Positions 8,395 through 18,553 are shown, counted from the stretch's first letter. The stretch is 64,000 nt of DNA from Hyphomicrobium sp. (GCA_022844105.1 JALHMJ010000004.1:162408-226407), one strand, 5' to 3'. Notes: generated from the letters alone by a model not told the origin. Numbers and translations: made by a program.

Positions 8395-8574
8395 CCCCCG
8401 GTTTCGAACCTCGCCTTCGACGCCAACTCGATCTTCGATGGTCCAGCTCCCCTCGAGCCGTCTCGAAACTCACACCCGCCCCACCGGCGGGGCCGTGGCA
8501 GTCGACCTGATCTGGGCCCTCTCTCCAGATCGGCGCCACGCCACGGATCCCTACCCGGTGCGGTCGGGCATTAA

Positions 8575-8630
8575 TGGGATGCCATGGATAATCATGGGCG
8601 TCAATGGATCGTTAACGTTTTCTCCTGGGA
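8575..8630. promoter_or_regulatory. Probable MraZ operator: TGG(G/A)N repeats at 10-bp spacing
   Basis: On the plus strand TGGGA at 8575, TGGAT at 8585, TGGGC at 8595 and TGGAT at 8605 are each separated by exactly 5 nt, giving a 10-bp helical period; a further TGGGA starts at 8626. The known E. coli MraZ target is TGGGN repeats with N5 spacers upstream of mraZ. Here the boxes read on the strand opposite to mraZ and lie about 180 bp upstream of it. A CGTCAA (TTGACG on the minus strand) within the array could be a -35 element. Confidence 0.65.
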
Positions 8631-8673
8631 TAACTCAGCTCCTACGCCGTGCGGCCGGCTCGCCCACTTCCCG

Positions 8674-8868
8674 CGCCCGGCGGCCGGCTCCCCGGCAGGG
8701 GAGTCGCCCGGCGCCACAAAGGAGAGTCGCCCGGCGCAAACAATCTTCCTCGCCGGGCGGCCGGCTCCCCGGCAATGGAGTCGCCCGGCGCCACAAAGGA
8801 GAGTCGCCCAGCGCAAACAGTCCTCCTCGCCGGGCGGCCGGCTCCCCGACAGGGGAGTCGCCCGGCGC
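8674..8868. repeat. 77-bp tandem repeat, about 2.5 copies, each with a family A hairpin
   Basis: Units begin at 8674, 8751 and 8828, a constant 77-bp period. Each unit carries a family A palindrome (GGCGGCCGGCTCCCC ... GGAGTCGCCCGGCG) followed by CACAAAGGAGAGTCGCCC and, in the two full copies, a short A/T-containing linker. The copies differ at only a few positions. It lies between the terminator of the gene at 8924 and the MraZ boxes. Confidence 0.9.
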
Positions 8869-8869
8869 A

Positions 8870-8902
8870 AAAAAAAGGCCCGGTAAAAACCGGGCCTTTT
8901 GT
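8870..8902 (-). terminator. Rho-independent terminator of the 8924-9862 gene
   Basis: AAAAGGCCCGGT-AAAA-ACCGGGCCTTTT forms a 12-bp stem with a 4-nt loop. On the minus strand it follows the stop of the gene at 8924 by about 22 nt and ends in a T-tract (TTTTTTTT read from 8870). It should also insulate the downstream mraZ operon from read-through. Confidence 0.85.
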
Positions 8903-8923
8903 CGTTCGATTTGCAGCGGCCGA

Positions 8924-9862
8924 TCAAGGCGTCGGTGCCGACGGCTGCAAGGCCGGCGGCGTCGATGAACTGTCGCCCGACGGCGAAGCCGGAGTGCTTT
9001 CTGGGGTCGTTGAGGACGGCGAAGCCGGAGTGCTTTCTGGCGTCGTCGACGACGGCGAAGAAGGCGCTGGCGTCGATGGCGCGTCGGTCGAACCGCTGCC
9101 GGAGGGCGACGCGGACGGCTCAGCCGAAGATGGCGTCGCGCTGTCCTGTGACGGCGCTGCCGGCGGAGTAGCCGAACTATCGGCAGGCTTTTCCGCGGAC
9201 GGCGTCGTCGTTGGGTCCGCCGGCGGCGTTGCCGTGCTGCCGTCCGAAGGCGGCGTTGAGGTGGCATCGCCGGGCTGCGTGACCGTCGTGGTGTCAGACG
9301 GCGGCGTCGGCGAAGGTGCGGACGGCTCGGAGGCCGGCGGCGTTGCAGCGCTATCCGGCGTCGACGACGGAGCGGACGCTTCGCCCGTTGGTGCCACGGC
9401 CGGGGTCTCGACCGGCTTATCGGTCACCGCCTCGGCAGGCTTATCCTCAGCTTTAGGCTCTTCGGGCTTTGCCTCGGCTGCCGGCGGCGTCGGCTCAGTT
9501 ATGATTTCGGCGGGCGTTTCTGAGGTCGCAGCCGGCGTTTCGGTGGACGGCGCGGCCGCCTCGGGCGCATCAGCAGGCTTCTCGCCGGATAGCTTCGAGC
9601 GTTCGGCCGCGATCACGTCCTCGATTTTCTTAAAGGCATCCTCGGCGACACTGCGCGCGGTTTCAGAGCCCGCGACTTTTCCTTCTAAATCGCTGACTTT
9701 TTCGGTCAAATCCTTGACCTGCTGAATGGCCCCATCACGCGCCAACTGCACGGTTTGCAACTGTCGCACCGCATCGTTGCGACTGGCCATCATCCACCCG
9801 GCGATGCCTAGGCACGCGAGCGATACGGCCGCAAATGCTGTTTTGCTGATCCCTTCAAACAT
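8924..9862 (-). CDS. Membrane-anchored Pro/Thr/Ser/Ala-rich low-complexity protein
   Basis: A 312-aa product. The ATG at 9862 follows a GGAGAAG ribosome-binding site and begins MFEGISKTAFAAVSLACLGIAGWMM, an N-terminal membrane anchor. Residues about 28-85 are a predicted coiled coil (LQTVQLARDGAIQQVKDL, LTEKVSDLEGKVAGSE). From about residue 95 to the end the chain is a disordered Pro-Ala-Thr-Ser-Glu tract with near-repeats such as SSTTPESTPASP. It probably spans or decorates the periplasm. Function unknown; the tract's repeat DNA makes it prone to length variation. Confidence 0.7.
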   Translation of the reverse strand: MFEGISKTAFAAVSLACLGIAGWMMASRNDAVRQLQTVQLARDGAIQQVKDLTEKVSDLEGKVAGSETARSVAEDAFKKIEDVIAAERSKLSGEKPADAPEAAAPSTETPAATSETPAEIITEPTPPAAEAKPEEPKAEDKPAEAVTDKPVETPAVAPTGEASAPSSTPDSAATPPASEPSAPSPTPPSDTTTVTQPGDATSTPPSDGSTATPPADPTTTPSAEKPADSSATPPAAPSQDSATPSSAEPSASPSGSGSTDAPSTPAPSSPSSTTPESTPASPSSTTPESTPASPSGDSSSTPPALQPSAPTP

Positions 9863-10015
9863 ACACTTCTCCTCCCGGGCATCTCGGCGTGCCCCTCCCG
9901 CGTCCGCCTTGAGTGGCCGGCGCACTTTTATTGAGAACAAGTCTAGGAGATTAGCCGCCGCAGGTGAACACCTGAGTTGACGCTTTGGCGTAGAAGTTCT
10001 GAATTGGCAAACAAC

Positions 10016-10060
10016 CGCGCCCGGCGGCCGGCTCCCCGTCAGGCGAGTCGCCGGGCGCAC
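10016..10060. repeat. Family A hairpin repeat, next to rnpB 3' end
   Basis: GCGCCCGGCGGCCGGCTCC then a CCGTCAGG loop and GAGTCGCCGGGCGC. It is a single copy with the GCGCCCGGCG outer arm, about 12 bp past the 3' end of the RNase P RNA. Confidence 0.85.
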
Positions 10061-10070
10061 CCAATAAAAC

Positions 10071-10480
<410 letters not shown>

Positions 10481-10534
10481 CCGCCATAAGTGGCCGCCGC
10501 GGCGCGAGCCGTCAAGCGGACGCTTCCCTGATCC

Positions 10535-10750
10535 TCAAGCCTTTGTCACCGTGCCGGCCTGATAAACCGGCCGGAACCGCCGCGCGCTGATCGTAATGCG
10601 CTCGCCGATCTGCGGCTGCGGCTGGCCCTGCAAAACAAAAATGACCGCCAAGCCGCTATCGGTGACGAGTTCACCGAATGACCCGCTCCACGAGCGCACG
10701 GTCCCGGTAAAAATTTGGGTTCCCGGCTCAAAAAGATCGAGTTCCCCCAT
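10535..10750 (-). CDS. Small conserved-looking protein, unknown function
   Basis: A 71-aa soluble protein (MGELDLFEPGTQIFTGTV...). The alternation of short beta-like stretches (FTGTVRSW, AVIFVLQ, ERITISARR) resembles a small beta-barrel, perhaps OB-fold/S1-like, as in cold-shock domains, but the RNP motifs are missing. Located just upstream of rnpB on the same strand, 55 bp away. It could be expressed with rnpB. The frame reads like real alphaproteobacterial coding sequence; the function is unknown. Confidence 0.6.
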   Translation of the reverse strand: MGELDLFEPGTQIFTGTVRSWSGSFGELVTDSGLAVIFVLQGQPQPQIGERITISARRFRPVYQAGTVTKA

Positions 10751-10859
10751 GTGTCCCTGCTCCGGCTGTTTTTATGATCCTGCCGATGAGAAAGCGGCAA
10801 CTACCGCCTCGCCACGATAGCGATATTTCAGCCGTGTGAGACAAGCTTTTAACGTCCCA

Positions 10860-11645
10860 TCAACCGACCTCGGCTGCCGGTAGGCTTTCCACGAGACGGC
10901 GCAGCGTCATAAGTGTTGACCGGTCAAGGCGGCTGTCGACCCGCTGCGGCCGGAAATGCATTTGGAAAGCCCTGAGCACGAATTCCATTTCCAAATCGAG
11001 CGGCCCCGATGGCGCCACGCCGTAGCCATAGCGAGCAAGCAGATCGCGCGCGTCGCGAACGGCGGCCGTTTCGGCGCCGCGCCCCTCACCCGCATCGGCG
11101 GGATCGACGGGCTCCGGCGGCAGCCAAAATCCAACACCTTCGCAAAACAGCCGCGGCCAATCGAATTTCTCCCCAGGATCGATCTTGCGCGATGGCGCAA
11201 TGTCGGAATGCGCCAGCACCCGCTCCGGGACAATGCCGCGCCGATGGCAGATATCCAACGCCAGCCCGATAACCGCGCGCATCTGCGCCTCTGGAAAATC
11301 CGGATAGCCCAGCGCATGACCCGGGTTTTGAATTTCAATCCCGATTGAGGCCGAATTGATATCCGTCTCCCCCTGCCACGACGACACGCCCGCGTGCCAA
11401 GCGCGCATCTCTTCGGCCACCATCTGAATGATGCGCCCGTCAACGTCGATAACGTAATGACACGAGACTTTGCAGTCCGGCCGCGAAAGCACGTCCAGCG
11501 CCCGCTCGACGGTTTCAAGGCCGGTATAGTGCAGAACGAGAACACTCGGCGTCAGTCCGCGCAAACGCGCTTCGATATTGGGCGAGGGAAAAAGATCAGC
11601 GACAAGCGGACTGTCCGGTGCAGCTATGACAGGCAAATCGCTCAT
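10860..11645 (-). CDS. N-acetylmuramoyl-L-alanine amidase with peptidoglycan-binding domain
   Basis: A 261-aa zinc amidase of the Amidase_2 family (AmiD/AmpD-like). The catalytic domain occupies residues about 25-170: VLHYTGLETVERAL with the first zinc His, SCHYVID, RAWHAG, and VLAHSDIAPSRKIDPGEKFDW with the second zinc His. A C-terminal peptidoglycan-binding helical domain follows (about 195-255, DLLARYGYG ... LRAFQMHFRPQRVDSRLD). It cleaves muramyl-peptide amide bonds in recycling or remodelling. No signal peptide is visible, so cytoplasmic action (AmpD-like) is likely. Its ATG at 11645 overlaps the upstream djlA-like stop (ATGA), giving a two-gene operon. Confidence 0.9.
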   Translation of the reverse strand: MSDLPVIAAPDSPLVADLFPSPNIEARLRGLTPSVLVLHYTGLETVERALDVLSRPDCKVSCHYVIDVDGRIIQMVAEEMRAWHAGVSSWQGETDINSASIGIEIQNPGHALGYPDFPEAQMRAVIGLALDICHRRGIVPERVLAHSDIAPSRKIDPGEKFDWPRLFCEGVGFWLPPEPVDPADAGEGRGAETAAVRDARDLLARYGYGVAPSGPLDLEMEFVLRAFQMHFRPQRVDSRLDRSTLMTLRRLVESLPAAEVG

Positions 11646-12352
11646 GCTCGCTTGCCCTTCAAGCCCCGCTCCGCCGCGATTGCTTCGTAAGCGGCGTTGA
11701 TGTGGGCAAGCTTCGCCGTTGCTACCTTGATGACACCAGGCGGGGCTCCTTCGGCGATCAGTCGGTCCGGATGGGTCTCCTGCACCAGCTTTCGATAACG
11801 GGCACGAATGTCCCGCTCGCTGGCATCCGGCATGAGATCGAGAATAGTGTAGGGGCTGTCCGGGTCCCGCACGAATTGCGCGCGGATGGTGCAAAATTCG
11901 GTATCCGAGTAGCCAAATCGGCAAGCAACCGTCTTCAGATAATGATCCTCGCTCGGGTGCAGCACTCCGTCCGCGCACGCAATATACATCAGGCATTCGA
12001 AGACGCGCCGCTTGGTGTCGGGGTCGCGGCTCAACATCTCACCGACACGATCGGCATAGATCTCGTATCCGGTCACGTCCGCGGCCGCTTGCGCATAAAC
12101 ATTCTTTATCCGCTCGACATCACCCGGCGGTACATCAAGGAATTGCTCGAACACGGCTGCCTCCGACGATACGGCAACGCCGTCGGCCGCCGCCATCTTC
12201 GCCGCCAGCACGACGAAAGCCGAGGTAAAACCCGTCGACTGCGTCCAGCGCCGCCGCCGCAAAATTCCGTAGGCCTTCAGCCGTCGCGCGATGCGGGCAA
12301 ACACCCCGATCCGGGGCCGCACAAGGGTATCGAGGATCGTCTGGTCGCTCAT
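11642..12352 (-). CDS. DjlA-like protein: TerB domain plus C-terminal J domain
   Basis: A 236-aa protein with a TerB/tellurite-resistance-like helical domain (residues about 40-150, MAAADGVAVSSEAAVFEQF and MYIACADGVLHPSED) and a C-terminal DnaJ domain (about 165-230, YTILDLMPDASERDIRARYRK then ETHPDR). The HPD tripeptide needed to stimulate DnaK ATPase is intact in THPDRLIAEG. E. coli DjlA has an N-terminal membrane helix; none is clear here, only a basic amphipathic start. It is probably a specialised DnaK co-chaperone. Coupled to the amidase gene. Confidence 0.85.
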   Translation of the reverse strand: MSDQTILDTLVRPRIGVFARIARRLKAYGILRRRRWTQSTGFTSAFVVLAAKMAAADGVAVSSEAAVFEQFLDVPPGDVERIKNVYAQAAADVTGYEIYADRVGEMLSRDPDTKRRVFECLMYIACADGVLHPSEDHYLKTVACRFGYSDTEFCTIRAQFVRDPDSPYTILDLMPDASERDIRARYRKLVQETHPDRLIAEGAPPGVIKVATAKLAHINAAYEAIAAERGLKGKRA

Positions 12353-12524
12353 GCGCCAGCACTAGCCGCTTTTCCGCGGCAACAGAAGGGCATGCCCCCC
12401 GCCTTGGCGCCGCAGATCAGCTTGCACGATCGCACCCTGTCGTTTAGCTGAGCCCAGTCCACCAAACACGTCTTGCAATCGAAACCGTCACATCGACTTT
12501 CAAACCGCAACGCCGGGGCCGGCC

Positions 12525-15500
12525 ATGCAGACCGCACTTGCGGGAAAAGATGCCTCACTTGCGGGCCAGAAGTGGCGCTTCTTCATCGACCGCGGCGGCA
12601 CTTTTACAGACGTCGTGGCCAGTGATCCCAATGGCCGGCTCCACGTTCGCAAGGTCTTGTCCGTCAACCCGGCCGCCTACGCTGACGCGGCACTTCACGC
12701 CATCCGCCAATTCCTGCTACTGCCCTCCGCTGCACCAATTCCTGCCGCCCGCGTCGAAGTAATCAAAATGGGTACGACCGTCGCGACCAATGCTCTCTTG
12801 GAGCGCAAAGGCGCTCCGACCGCACTTGTCATCACGCGTGGCTTTGCCGATGCGCTGGAAATCGGAACTCAAGCCCGCCCCGATATCTTCGCCAAAGCCG
12901 TCATCAAACCCGATATGCTCTACGACCGGGTCATCGAAGTCCGCGAGCGCATTCTGTCCGACGGCGTCACAGATCTAGCGCTCGATGAAGCCGCACTCGA
13001 GCAAGATCTGACCCGAGCGCGAGCCGACGGCATCGCAGCCGTCGCGATTGTTTTCATGCATGCCTGGGCCTTCCCCGAACATGAAATCCGCGCCGCCGCA
13101 ATCGCGCGCCGATTGGGCTTCGCGCAAGTCTCGGTCAGCCATGAAGTCTCGCCACTTGTCAAACTGATCGGGCGCGGCGACACGACCGTTGCCGACGCCT
13201 ACCTCTCCCCCGTGCTTGATGGCTACGTCGCCTCTCTCATCGCCAGCCTTGCCGCCGACGGCGACGATCGCACCCGCCTGATGTTCATGGCCTCGTCCGG
13301 CGGCATGACGGCGGCGGATCGGTTTCACGCCCGCGATGCGATCCTGTCCGGCCCGGCCGGCGGCATCGTCGCCATGGCCGAAACGGCGCGCCTTGCCGGT
13401 TTCGACCGCGTAATCGGCTTCGACATGGGCGGCACATCGACAGACGTGTCCCATTTCGCCGGCGTCTACGAGCGCTCCTTCGAAACGGAAATCGCCGGCG
13501 TTCGCCTGCGCGTCCCCATGCTCGATATCCACACGGTTGCAGCCGGTGGCGGCTCCATCATTCGCTATGATGCCAACTGCCTCCGCGTCGGTCCGCAAAG
13601 TGCCGGCTCCGATCCAGGACCAAAGTGCTACCGCAAGGGCGGGCCACTCACCCTCACCGACGCCAACATGATGCTCGGCAAACTCGACCCGGCAAGCTTT
13701 CCCCATCTCTTCGGCGCGGACGGCAATCTTGCCCCGGATCAGGACGCCGTCCACGCTGCTTTCCAACATTTGGCCCACGACATGGGCATCGCCGACCCGC
13801 ACGAAGTCGCCGACGGCGCCGTCCGTGTCGGTGTCGAGAACATGGCCGCCGCCATTCGCCGCATCTCGATCGAACGCGGCTACGACGTATCGGCGTATGC
13901 ATTGCAATGTTTCGGTTCCGCCGGGGGCCAGCACGCCTGCCTGATTGCGGACGCGCTCGGGATGACCACAATTCTCATCCACCCGCTCTCCGGCGTGCTG
14001 TCGGCCTGGGGCATGGCGCTCGCGCCCCAGCGTGCGAGCCGCGAACGCTCCGTCGAACTGCCGTTCGGCGACCACGCGCTCCGATCGATCGAGGATTTGG
14101 CCTGGGACCTCGGCAACGCCGCAACGGAAGCGCTCCTCGATCAAGGCGTCGAGCATGACGACATCGCCCTCGAGACGCGCCTGCATCTGGCCTACACCGG
14201 CACCGATACGGCGCTCCCAGTCGCTCTCTCCGAGCCCGACATCATGCTTACCGACTTCGAAACCTTGCACAGGCGTCGCTTCGGGTTCATCTCGCCCGGC
14301 AAGCCGATCCGAATTGCACTTGTCGAAGTCGAGGCTAGCGGACAATCCGCCTCGCCCGACGTCGTCTTTCCCGCTGCCGGTCCGTCGTCTCTCCCCCCCG
14401 GTTCGACGCGGCCGTTCTACTCCAATGGCACCTGGCACGATGCGGCCGTCTACGATCGTTCCGCCATGACGCCCGAAAATTCCATTACCGGCCCCGCCAT
14501 CATCCTCGAACCGCACCAGAGCGTTGTCGTCGAAGCAGGGTGGACAGCCGCGCTGACGCCACGCGCCGATCTCATCCTGACGCGCGCTGCGCCGCCGCAA
14601 GCACCGGCCAGTTCCGAGACGAAGAAAACGCCCAACCCGATCCTCCTCGAAGTGTTTGCCAACCGCTTCAAGTCCATCGCCGAGGATATGGGCGAAGCGC
14701 TGCGCGCCACGGCCCGCTCCGTGAATATCAAGGAGCGCCTTGATTTCTCCTGCGCCGTCTTTGACAGCAGTGGCGCACTCGTCGCCAACGCACCGCACGT
14801 GCCCGTCCACCTCGGCAGCATGGACAGCGCCGTCGCCGCCGTCCGCGAAGCATTCGATTCCGCCATGTACGACGGCGACAGCTTCATGTTGAACGCTCCG
14901 TACAAAGGCGGCACGCACCTTCCCGATATCACGGTAGTAACACCCGTTTTCGCCGGCAGCGGGACGCCGTCGTTCTATGTCGCGAGCCGCGGCCACCACG
15001 CCGATATTGGCGGCCTGGCACCCGGCTCGATGAGCCCGCGGGCCATCTCCGTCGAAGAGGAAGGCGTCTATATCGAGCCGGTCCGCCTTGTTGCCGGCGG
15101 ACACTTCCTTGAAGCGCAAACGCGCGCCGTGCTCGGGTCCGCCCGCTATCCCGCGCGCAACCCGGACGAAAACATCGCCGACCTCAAGGCGCAGCTCGCC
15201 GCCAACACGCGCGGCGCATCCGAACTGGCCCGCATCGCCAGTGAGTTCGGGATCGATACCGTTGCCCGCTATATGGGTCACGTCCTCGACAACGGCGAAG
15301 CCGCCATTCGCACACTGCTTGCCACTCTGCAGGGGGGCCGGGCCCGCATCGAAACGGACCAGGGCATGGCGATCGAAGTCGCCATCACCATCGACAACAG
15401 CGCCCGCACCGCCGTGGTCGATTTCGCCGGAACTTCGCCACAGCAGCTAACGAGTTTCAACGCCCCCGCGCCCGTGACGCGCGCGGCTGTGCTCTACGTC

Positions 15501-16160
15501 TTCCGCGTGCTGGCCGGTGGCCCCATTCCGCTCAACGCCGGGTGCCTGCGTCCTATCGAAATCCGCATCCCCGGCGGTTCGATGCTCAAGCCCGCCTATC
15601 CCGCACCCGTCGTTGCCGGCAACACCGAGACGAGCCAGATCGTCACCAACGCACTGTTCGCCGCGCTCCGCCAAATGGCCCCGTCGCAAGGCACGATGAA
15701 CAACCTCACCTTCGGCAATAGCCGCGTCCAGTATTATGAAACCATCGCGTCCGGCTCACCTGCTGGACCGGACTTCGACGGCACGGCCGCCGTCCACGCA
15801 CACATGACCAACACCCGTATGACGGACGCAGAAATTCTCGAGCTGCGCTATCCCGTCGTCGTCGAGGAATTCGCGATCCGCCGTGGTTCAGGCGGACGCG
15901 GACGCCACAGCAGCGGCGACGGCACCCGCCGCGCCATCCGCTTTCGCCAGCCGATGCACATTGCAATGCTCTCCGGTTATCGCACCATGCAGCCACCCGG
16001 CCTGGACGGCGGCTCGCCGGGCCAATGTGGCCGCAACACCATACGTCGGGCGGATGGCACAGTTTTCGACCTTGGCGGTTGTGGCGAATTCGACGCCGCC
16101 GCCGGTGACGTTCTGATTGTCGAAACACCAACCGGCGGCGGCTTTGGCACGCCTGACTGA
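12525..16160 (+). CDS. 5-oxoprolinase (hydantoinase A/B fusion, ATP-hydrolysing)
   Basis: A 1211-aa fused protein. The N-terminal HyuA-type ATPase half (about 15-700) contains [15 protein letters not shown] near the start and [14 protein letters not shown] around residue 300. The C-terminal HyuB-type half (about 705-1205) has [29 protein letters not shown] and the Gly-rich [18 protein letters not shown]. Fused proteins of this length are the 5-oxoprolinase type that opens 5-oxoproline to glutamate using ATP, a step in glutathione turnover; other hydantoinases of this superfamily cannot be excluded. It is monocistronic and diverges from the DjlA-like gene. Confidence 0.9.
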   Translation: MQTALAGKDASLAGQKWRFFIDRGGTFTDVVASDPNGRLHVRKVLSVNPAAYADAALHAIRQFLLLPSAAPIPAARVEVIKMGTTVATNALLERKGAPTALVITRGFADALEIGTQARPDIFAKAVIKPDMLYDRVIEVRERILSDGVTDLALDEAALEQDLTRARADGIAAVAIVFMHAWAFPEHEIRAAAIARRLGFAQVSVSHEVSPLVKLIGRGDTTVADAYLSPVLDGYVASLIASLAADGDDRTRLMFMASSGGMTAADRFHARDAILSGPAGGIVAMAETARLAGFDRVIGFDMGGTSTDVSHFAGVYERSFETEIAGVRLRVPMLDIHTVAAGGGSIIRYDANCLRVGPQSAGSDPGPKCYRKGGPLTLTDANMMLGKLDPASFPHLFGADGNLAPDQDAVHAAFQHLAHDMGIADPHEVADGAVRVGVENMAAAIRRISIERGYDVSAYALQCFGSAGGQHACLIADALGMTTILIHPLSGVLSAWGMALAPQRASRERSVELPFGDHALRSIEDLAWDLGNAATEALLDQGVEHDDIALETRLHLAYTGTDTALPVALSEPDIMLTDFETLHRRRFGFISPGKPIRIALVEVEASGQSASPDVVFPAAGPSSLPPGSTRPFYSNGTWHDAAVYDRSAMTPENSITGPAIILEPHQSVVVEAGWTAALTPRADLILTRAAPPQAPASSETKKTPNPILLEVFANRFKSIAEDMGEALRATARSVNIKERLDFSCAVFDSSGALVANAPHVPVHLGSMDSAVAAVREAFDSAMYDGDSFMLNAPYKGGTHLPDITVVTPVFAGSGTPSFYVASRGHHADIGGLAPGSMSPRAISVEEEGVYIEPVRLVAGGHFLEAQTRAVLGSARYPARNPDENIADLKAQLAANTRGASELARIASEFGIDTVARYMGHVLDNGEAAIRTLLATLQGGRARIETDQGMAIEVAITIDNSARTAVVDFAGTSPQQLTSFNAPAPVTRAAVLYVFRVLAGGPIPLNAGCLRPIEIRIPGGSMLKPAYPAPVVAGNTETSQIVTNALFAALRQMAPSQGTMNNLTFGNSRVQYYETIASGSPAGPDFDGTAAVHAHMTNTRMTDAEILELRYPVVVEEFAIRRGSGGRGRHSSGDGTRRAIRFRQPMHIAMLSGYRTMQPPGLDGGSPGQCGRNTIRRADGTVFDLGGCGEFDAAAGDVLIVETPTGGGFGTPD

Positions 16161-16300
16161 GCGCACAACACGCAATGTTACTCCGTCACAAACACGGCCG
16201 AACTGTTATGCCCCGTCGTCCCCGGCCCTTGCTCGGGAACTAGAATCTGCCATCCTCGGGAAGTTATCCCAATCGACAGCCGTCGAGGAAGGCCAACGGA

Positions 16301-17140
16301 ATGCAAAAGGCTGCACGCATCTCTGTGATGGCCGCGATCCTGGCGACGTTCGCCGGGCCCGCAGCAATTGCCGAACCGTTCACATTCACGCTTGTTTCGC
16401 CTGAAGCCGATATGACGGCCCGCGAAATCACCGAGAACCTCTACAAAGCCAAAGCTGGCGAACGTCCCGATCTATCCGGCCGCGATCTCACCTACCTCGA
16501 TCTATCGACGATCGACTTCAAGGGGGCGAGCCTCGCCCGCACGGACCTTTACGGCACTGACTTCACGGGCGCCAATCTCAAGGGCACGGACCTGTCCGCA
16601 ACACGGCTCGATCGGGCGGTCCTTATCCGCGCCGACCTTTCGGGTGCCAACCTCGCCGGTGCCACCATTCTGCGCCCGACGGTCTATTCCGACATGCACA
16701 ACCTGCTGACCGACGCTCCGCGCTTTTCCGGCGCCAACCTGCGCGCCATCAAGGTTCAAGCGGATCTCTCTGGCGCCGATTTCCGCGGCGCCGATCTGAC
16801 CGACGCCGATTTCCACCCGCTTGAAGATCGTCCCGGTGAAGGCACGCTCACGACATTGCGCAAGAACGTCATCAAGTCGTGCGATTTTTCCGGCGCCACG
16901 CTCGTCCGCGCCAATTTTTCCGAAGCGGTGCTGACGTTTTCCCGCATGACGGGCGCCGACCTGCGTGATGCCAATCTGGCCGGCGCCGACCTTTCCAAAG
17001 TCGATTTCACAGGCGCCGACCTGACCGGCGCCAATTTTGAAAACGCCGATCTCGACGGGGCCAACTTGGCCGGCGCTCGCGGCCTCGACGCCGTTAAGGG
17101 CTTCGATACAGTGCGCAACCTGGAGAAGGCATTTCGCTAA
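16301..17140 (+). CDS. Exported pentapeptide-repeat protein
   Basis: A 279-aa protein with a signal peptide (MQKAARISVMAAILATFAGPAAIA) followed by two blocks of A(D/N)Lxx pentapeptide repeats: residues about 55-125 (DLSGRDLTYLDLSTIDFKGA onwards) and about 145-270 (FSGANLRAIKVQADLSGADF; ADLTGANFENADLDGANLAG). Such repeats fold as a right-handed quadrilateral beta-helix. A leader suggests a periplasmic location, unlike the gyrase-binding Qnr type. The two blocks are split by VYSDMHNLLTDAPR. Function unknown. Confidence 0.85.
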   Translation: MQKAARISVMAAILATFAGPAAIAEPFTFTLVSPEADMTAREITENLYKAKAGERPDLSGRDLTYLDLSTIDFKGASLARTDLYGTDFTGANLKGTDLSATRLDRAVLIRADLSGANLAGATILRPTVYSDMHNLLTDAPRFSGANLRAIKVQADLSGADFRGADLTDADFHPLEDRPGEGTLTTLRKNVIKSCDFSGATLVRANFSEAVLTFSRMTGADLRDANLAGADLSKVDFTGADLTGANFENADLDGANLAGARGLDAVKGFDTVRNLEKAFR

Positions 17141-17149
17141 GAAAGCTCT

Positions 17150-18514
17150 TTAAGCGTTGATGTAATCGTCGACGACGCGATTGGGCTTGGGCACGTCGGT
17201 GACGAACGTCTCGAGCGCCTCCAAGCCGCGCGGCACCGGTCCGCCATACGCCCAGTCGAGCAATTCCACCGTGTGCACGACGGGAATGCTCATCCCGCCG
17301 GCGAGCTGCGTGATGCAGCCGATGTTGCCGGCCGCCACCACATCCGGCCGCATTGTTTTGATGTTCTGCACCTTCCGGTCCCGCAGCTGTGTCGCGATTT
17401 CCGGCTGCAGGATGTTGTACGTCCCGGCCGATCCGCAGCAAATGTGCCCCTCGGGAACATCAACCACCTTGAAGCCCGCCCGCGCCAGCAATTCCTTCGG
17501 CTCGTCGGTAATTCCCTGCCCGTGCTGGAGTGAACATGCGGAATGATACGCGACCTTGATCGATGACCAGCGCACCGGCGCGCCAATGCCAATGCCGGCC
17601 ACGAATTCGCTCACGTCACGCGCCAGCTCGGCGATCTTCTTCGCCGGACCTGCGTATTTGGGATCGTCGGCAAGCAGATGACCGTAATCCTTCACCATCG
17701 TGCCACAGCCCGAAGCATTGATCAGAACGGCGTCAACCGGCCCCTTGCCGATCTCCTTCATCCACGCATCGATATTGCGTCGCGCCTGCGCCTTCGCCTC
17801 GCCCTCACGTCCCAGATGATGCACGAGCGCTCCACAACACCCCGCACCCGGCGCCACCGCGACGTCGATTCCTCGCCGGGCTAGCAATCGGATGGTCGCG
17901 TCATTGATCGAGGGCCGCAAAACCTGTTGCGCGCATCCGGCCAGCATGATGACGCGCGCCCGCCTTTCGGCCTTGGTCAGAGCCGTTCCAGGTCCAGAAA
18001 AGCGTGCCGCCCGCGGCAGCACCGCCGGAGCCATATCGATCATTGTCGCCAGTTCCGTCAAACCAAGCCGCCGCATCATCCCACGGAATGGACGGCCCAG
18101 CGGGGCCGCTCGCAGCGCCCAACGGAACCGCCTCGGATATGGCACGATCCGCGCCAGAAATTCGCGCATGAAGCGCGCTTTCGAAGCGCCCGGCGCGCGC
18201 TCTTCAATGTAGGCGCGGGCATGGTCAACCAAATGCATGTAGTCGACACCGGAGGGACAGGTCGTCATGCACGACAAACACGACAAGCAGCGATCGATAT
18301 GACGGCGAACTTCGACACTTGGGTCGCGCCCGCTCTCGAACATGTCCTTCATCAGGTAGATGCGGCCGCGCGGGCTGTCTCGCTCGTCGCCGAGCACGAC
18401 GTAGGTCGAGCAGACCGCCGTGCATAGGCCGCAGTGCACGCACCGGCGCAGGATTTGGTCTGCCTCGGCCAGGCGCGGATCACGAAGCTGCTCGGCCGTG
18501 AAATTCGTCTGCAT
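17150..18514 (-). CDS. glcF: Glycolate oxidase iron-sulfur subunit GlcF
   Basis: A 454-aa protein with two ferredoxin-like 4Fe-4S clusters near the N-terminus, CVHCGLCTAVCSTY (about residues 25-38) and CLSCLSCMTTCPSGV (about 76-90), and two CCG domains (CCGALVHHLG; CCGSAGTYNI) that bind further iron-sulfur or haem-type centres. GlcF carries electrons from the GlcDE flavoproteins toward the membrane quinone pool during oxidation of glycolate to glyoxylate. Last gene of glcDEF, same strand, 39 bp after glcE. Confidence 0.95.
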   Translation of the reverse strand: MQTNFTAEQLRDPRLAEADQILRRCVHCGLCTAVCSTYVVLGDERDSPRGRIYLMKDMFESGRDPSVEVRRHIDRCLSCLSCMTTCPSGVDYMHLVDHARAYIEERAPGASKARFMREFLARIVPYPRRFRWALRAAPLGRPFRGMMRRLGLTELATMIDMAPAVLPRAARFSGPGTALTKAERRARVIMLAGCAQQVLRPSINDATIRLLARRGIDVAVAPGAGCCGALVHHLGREGEAKAQARRNIDAWMKEIGKGPVDAVLINASGCGTMVKDYGHLLADDPKYAGPAKKIAELARDVSEFVAGIGIGAPVRWSSIKVAYHSACSLQHGQGITDEPKELLARAGFKVVDVPEGHICCGSAGTYNILQPEIATQLRDRKVQNIKTMRPDVVAAGNIGCITQLAGGMSIPVVHTVELLDWAYGGPVPRGLEALETFVTDVPKPNRVVDDYINA

Positions 18515-18553
18515 TGCGTCTCCTGTGCCGGATCGTCGCGAACGGCGTCGTCC

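Noticed and set aside
8674..8868. CRISPR-like array
   Set aside because: The 77-bp units are near-identical over their whole length, so there are no unique spacers, only 2.5 copies exist, and the core is a dispersed hairpin.
8649..9725. 358-codon plus-strand frame of Gly/Ala/Val/Asp-rich sequence
   Set aside because: Antisense of the Pro/Thr/Ser-rich gene and of the repeat array; no ribosome-binding site.
12975..15281. 768-codon open frame on the minus strand
   Set aside because: It is the antisense of the 5-oxoprolinase gene; high G+C creates long antisense frames and no family motif is visible.
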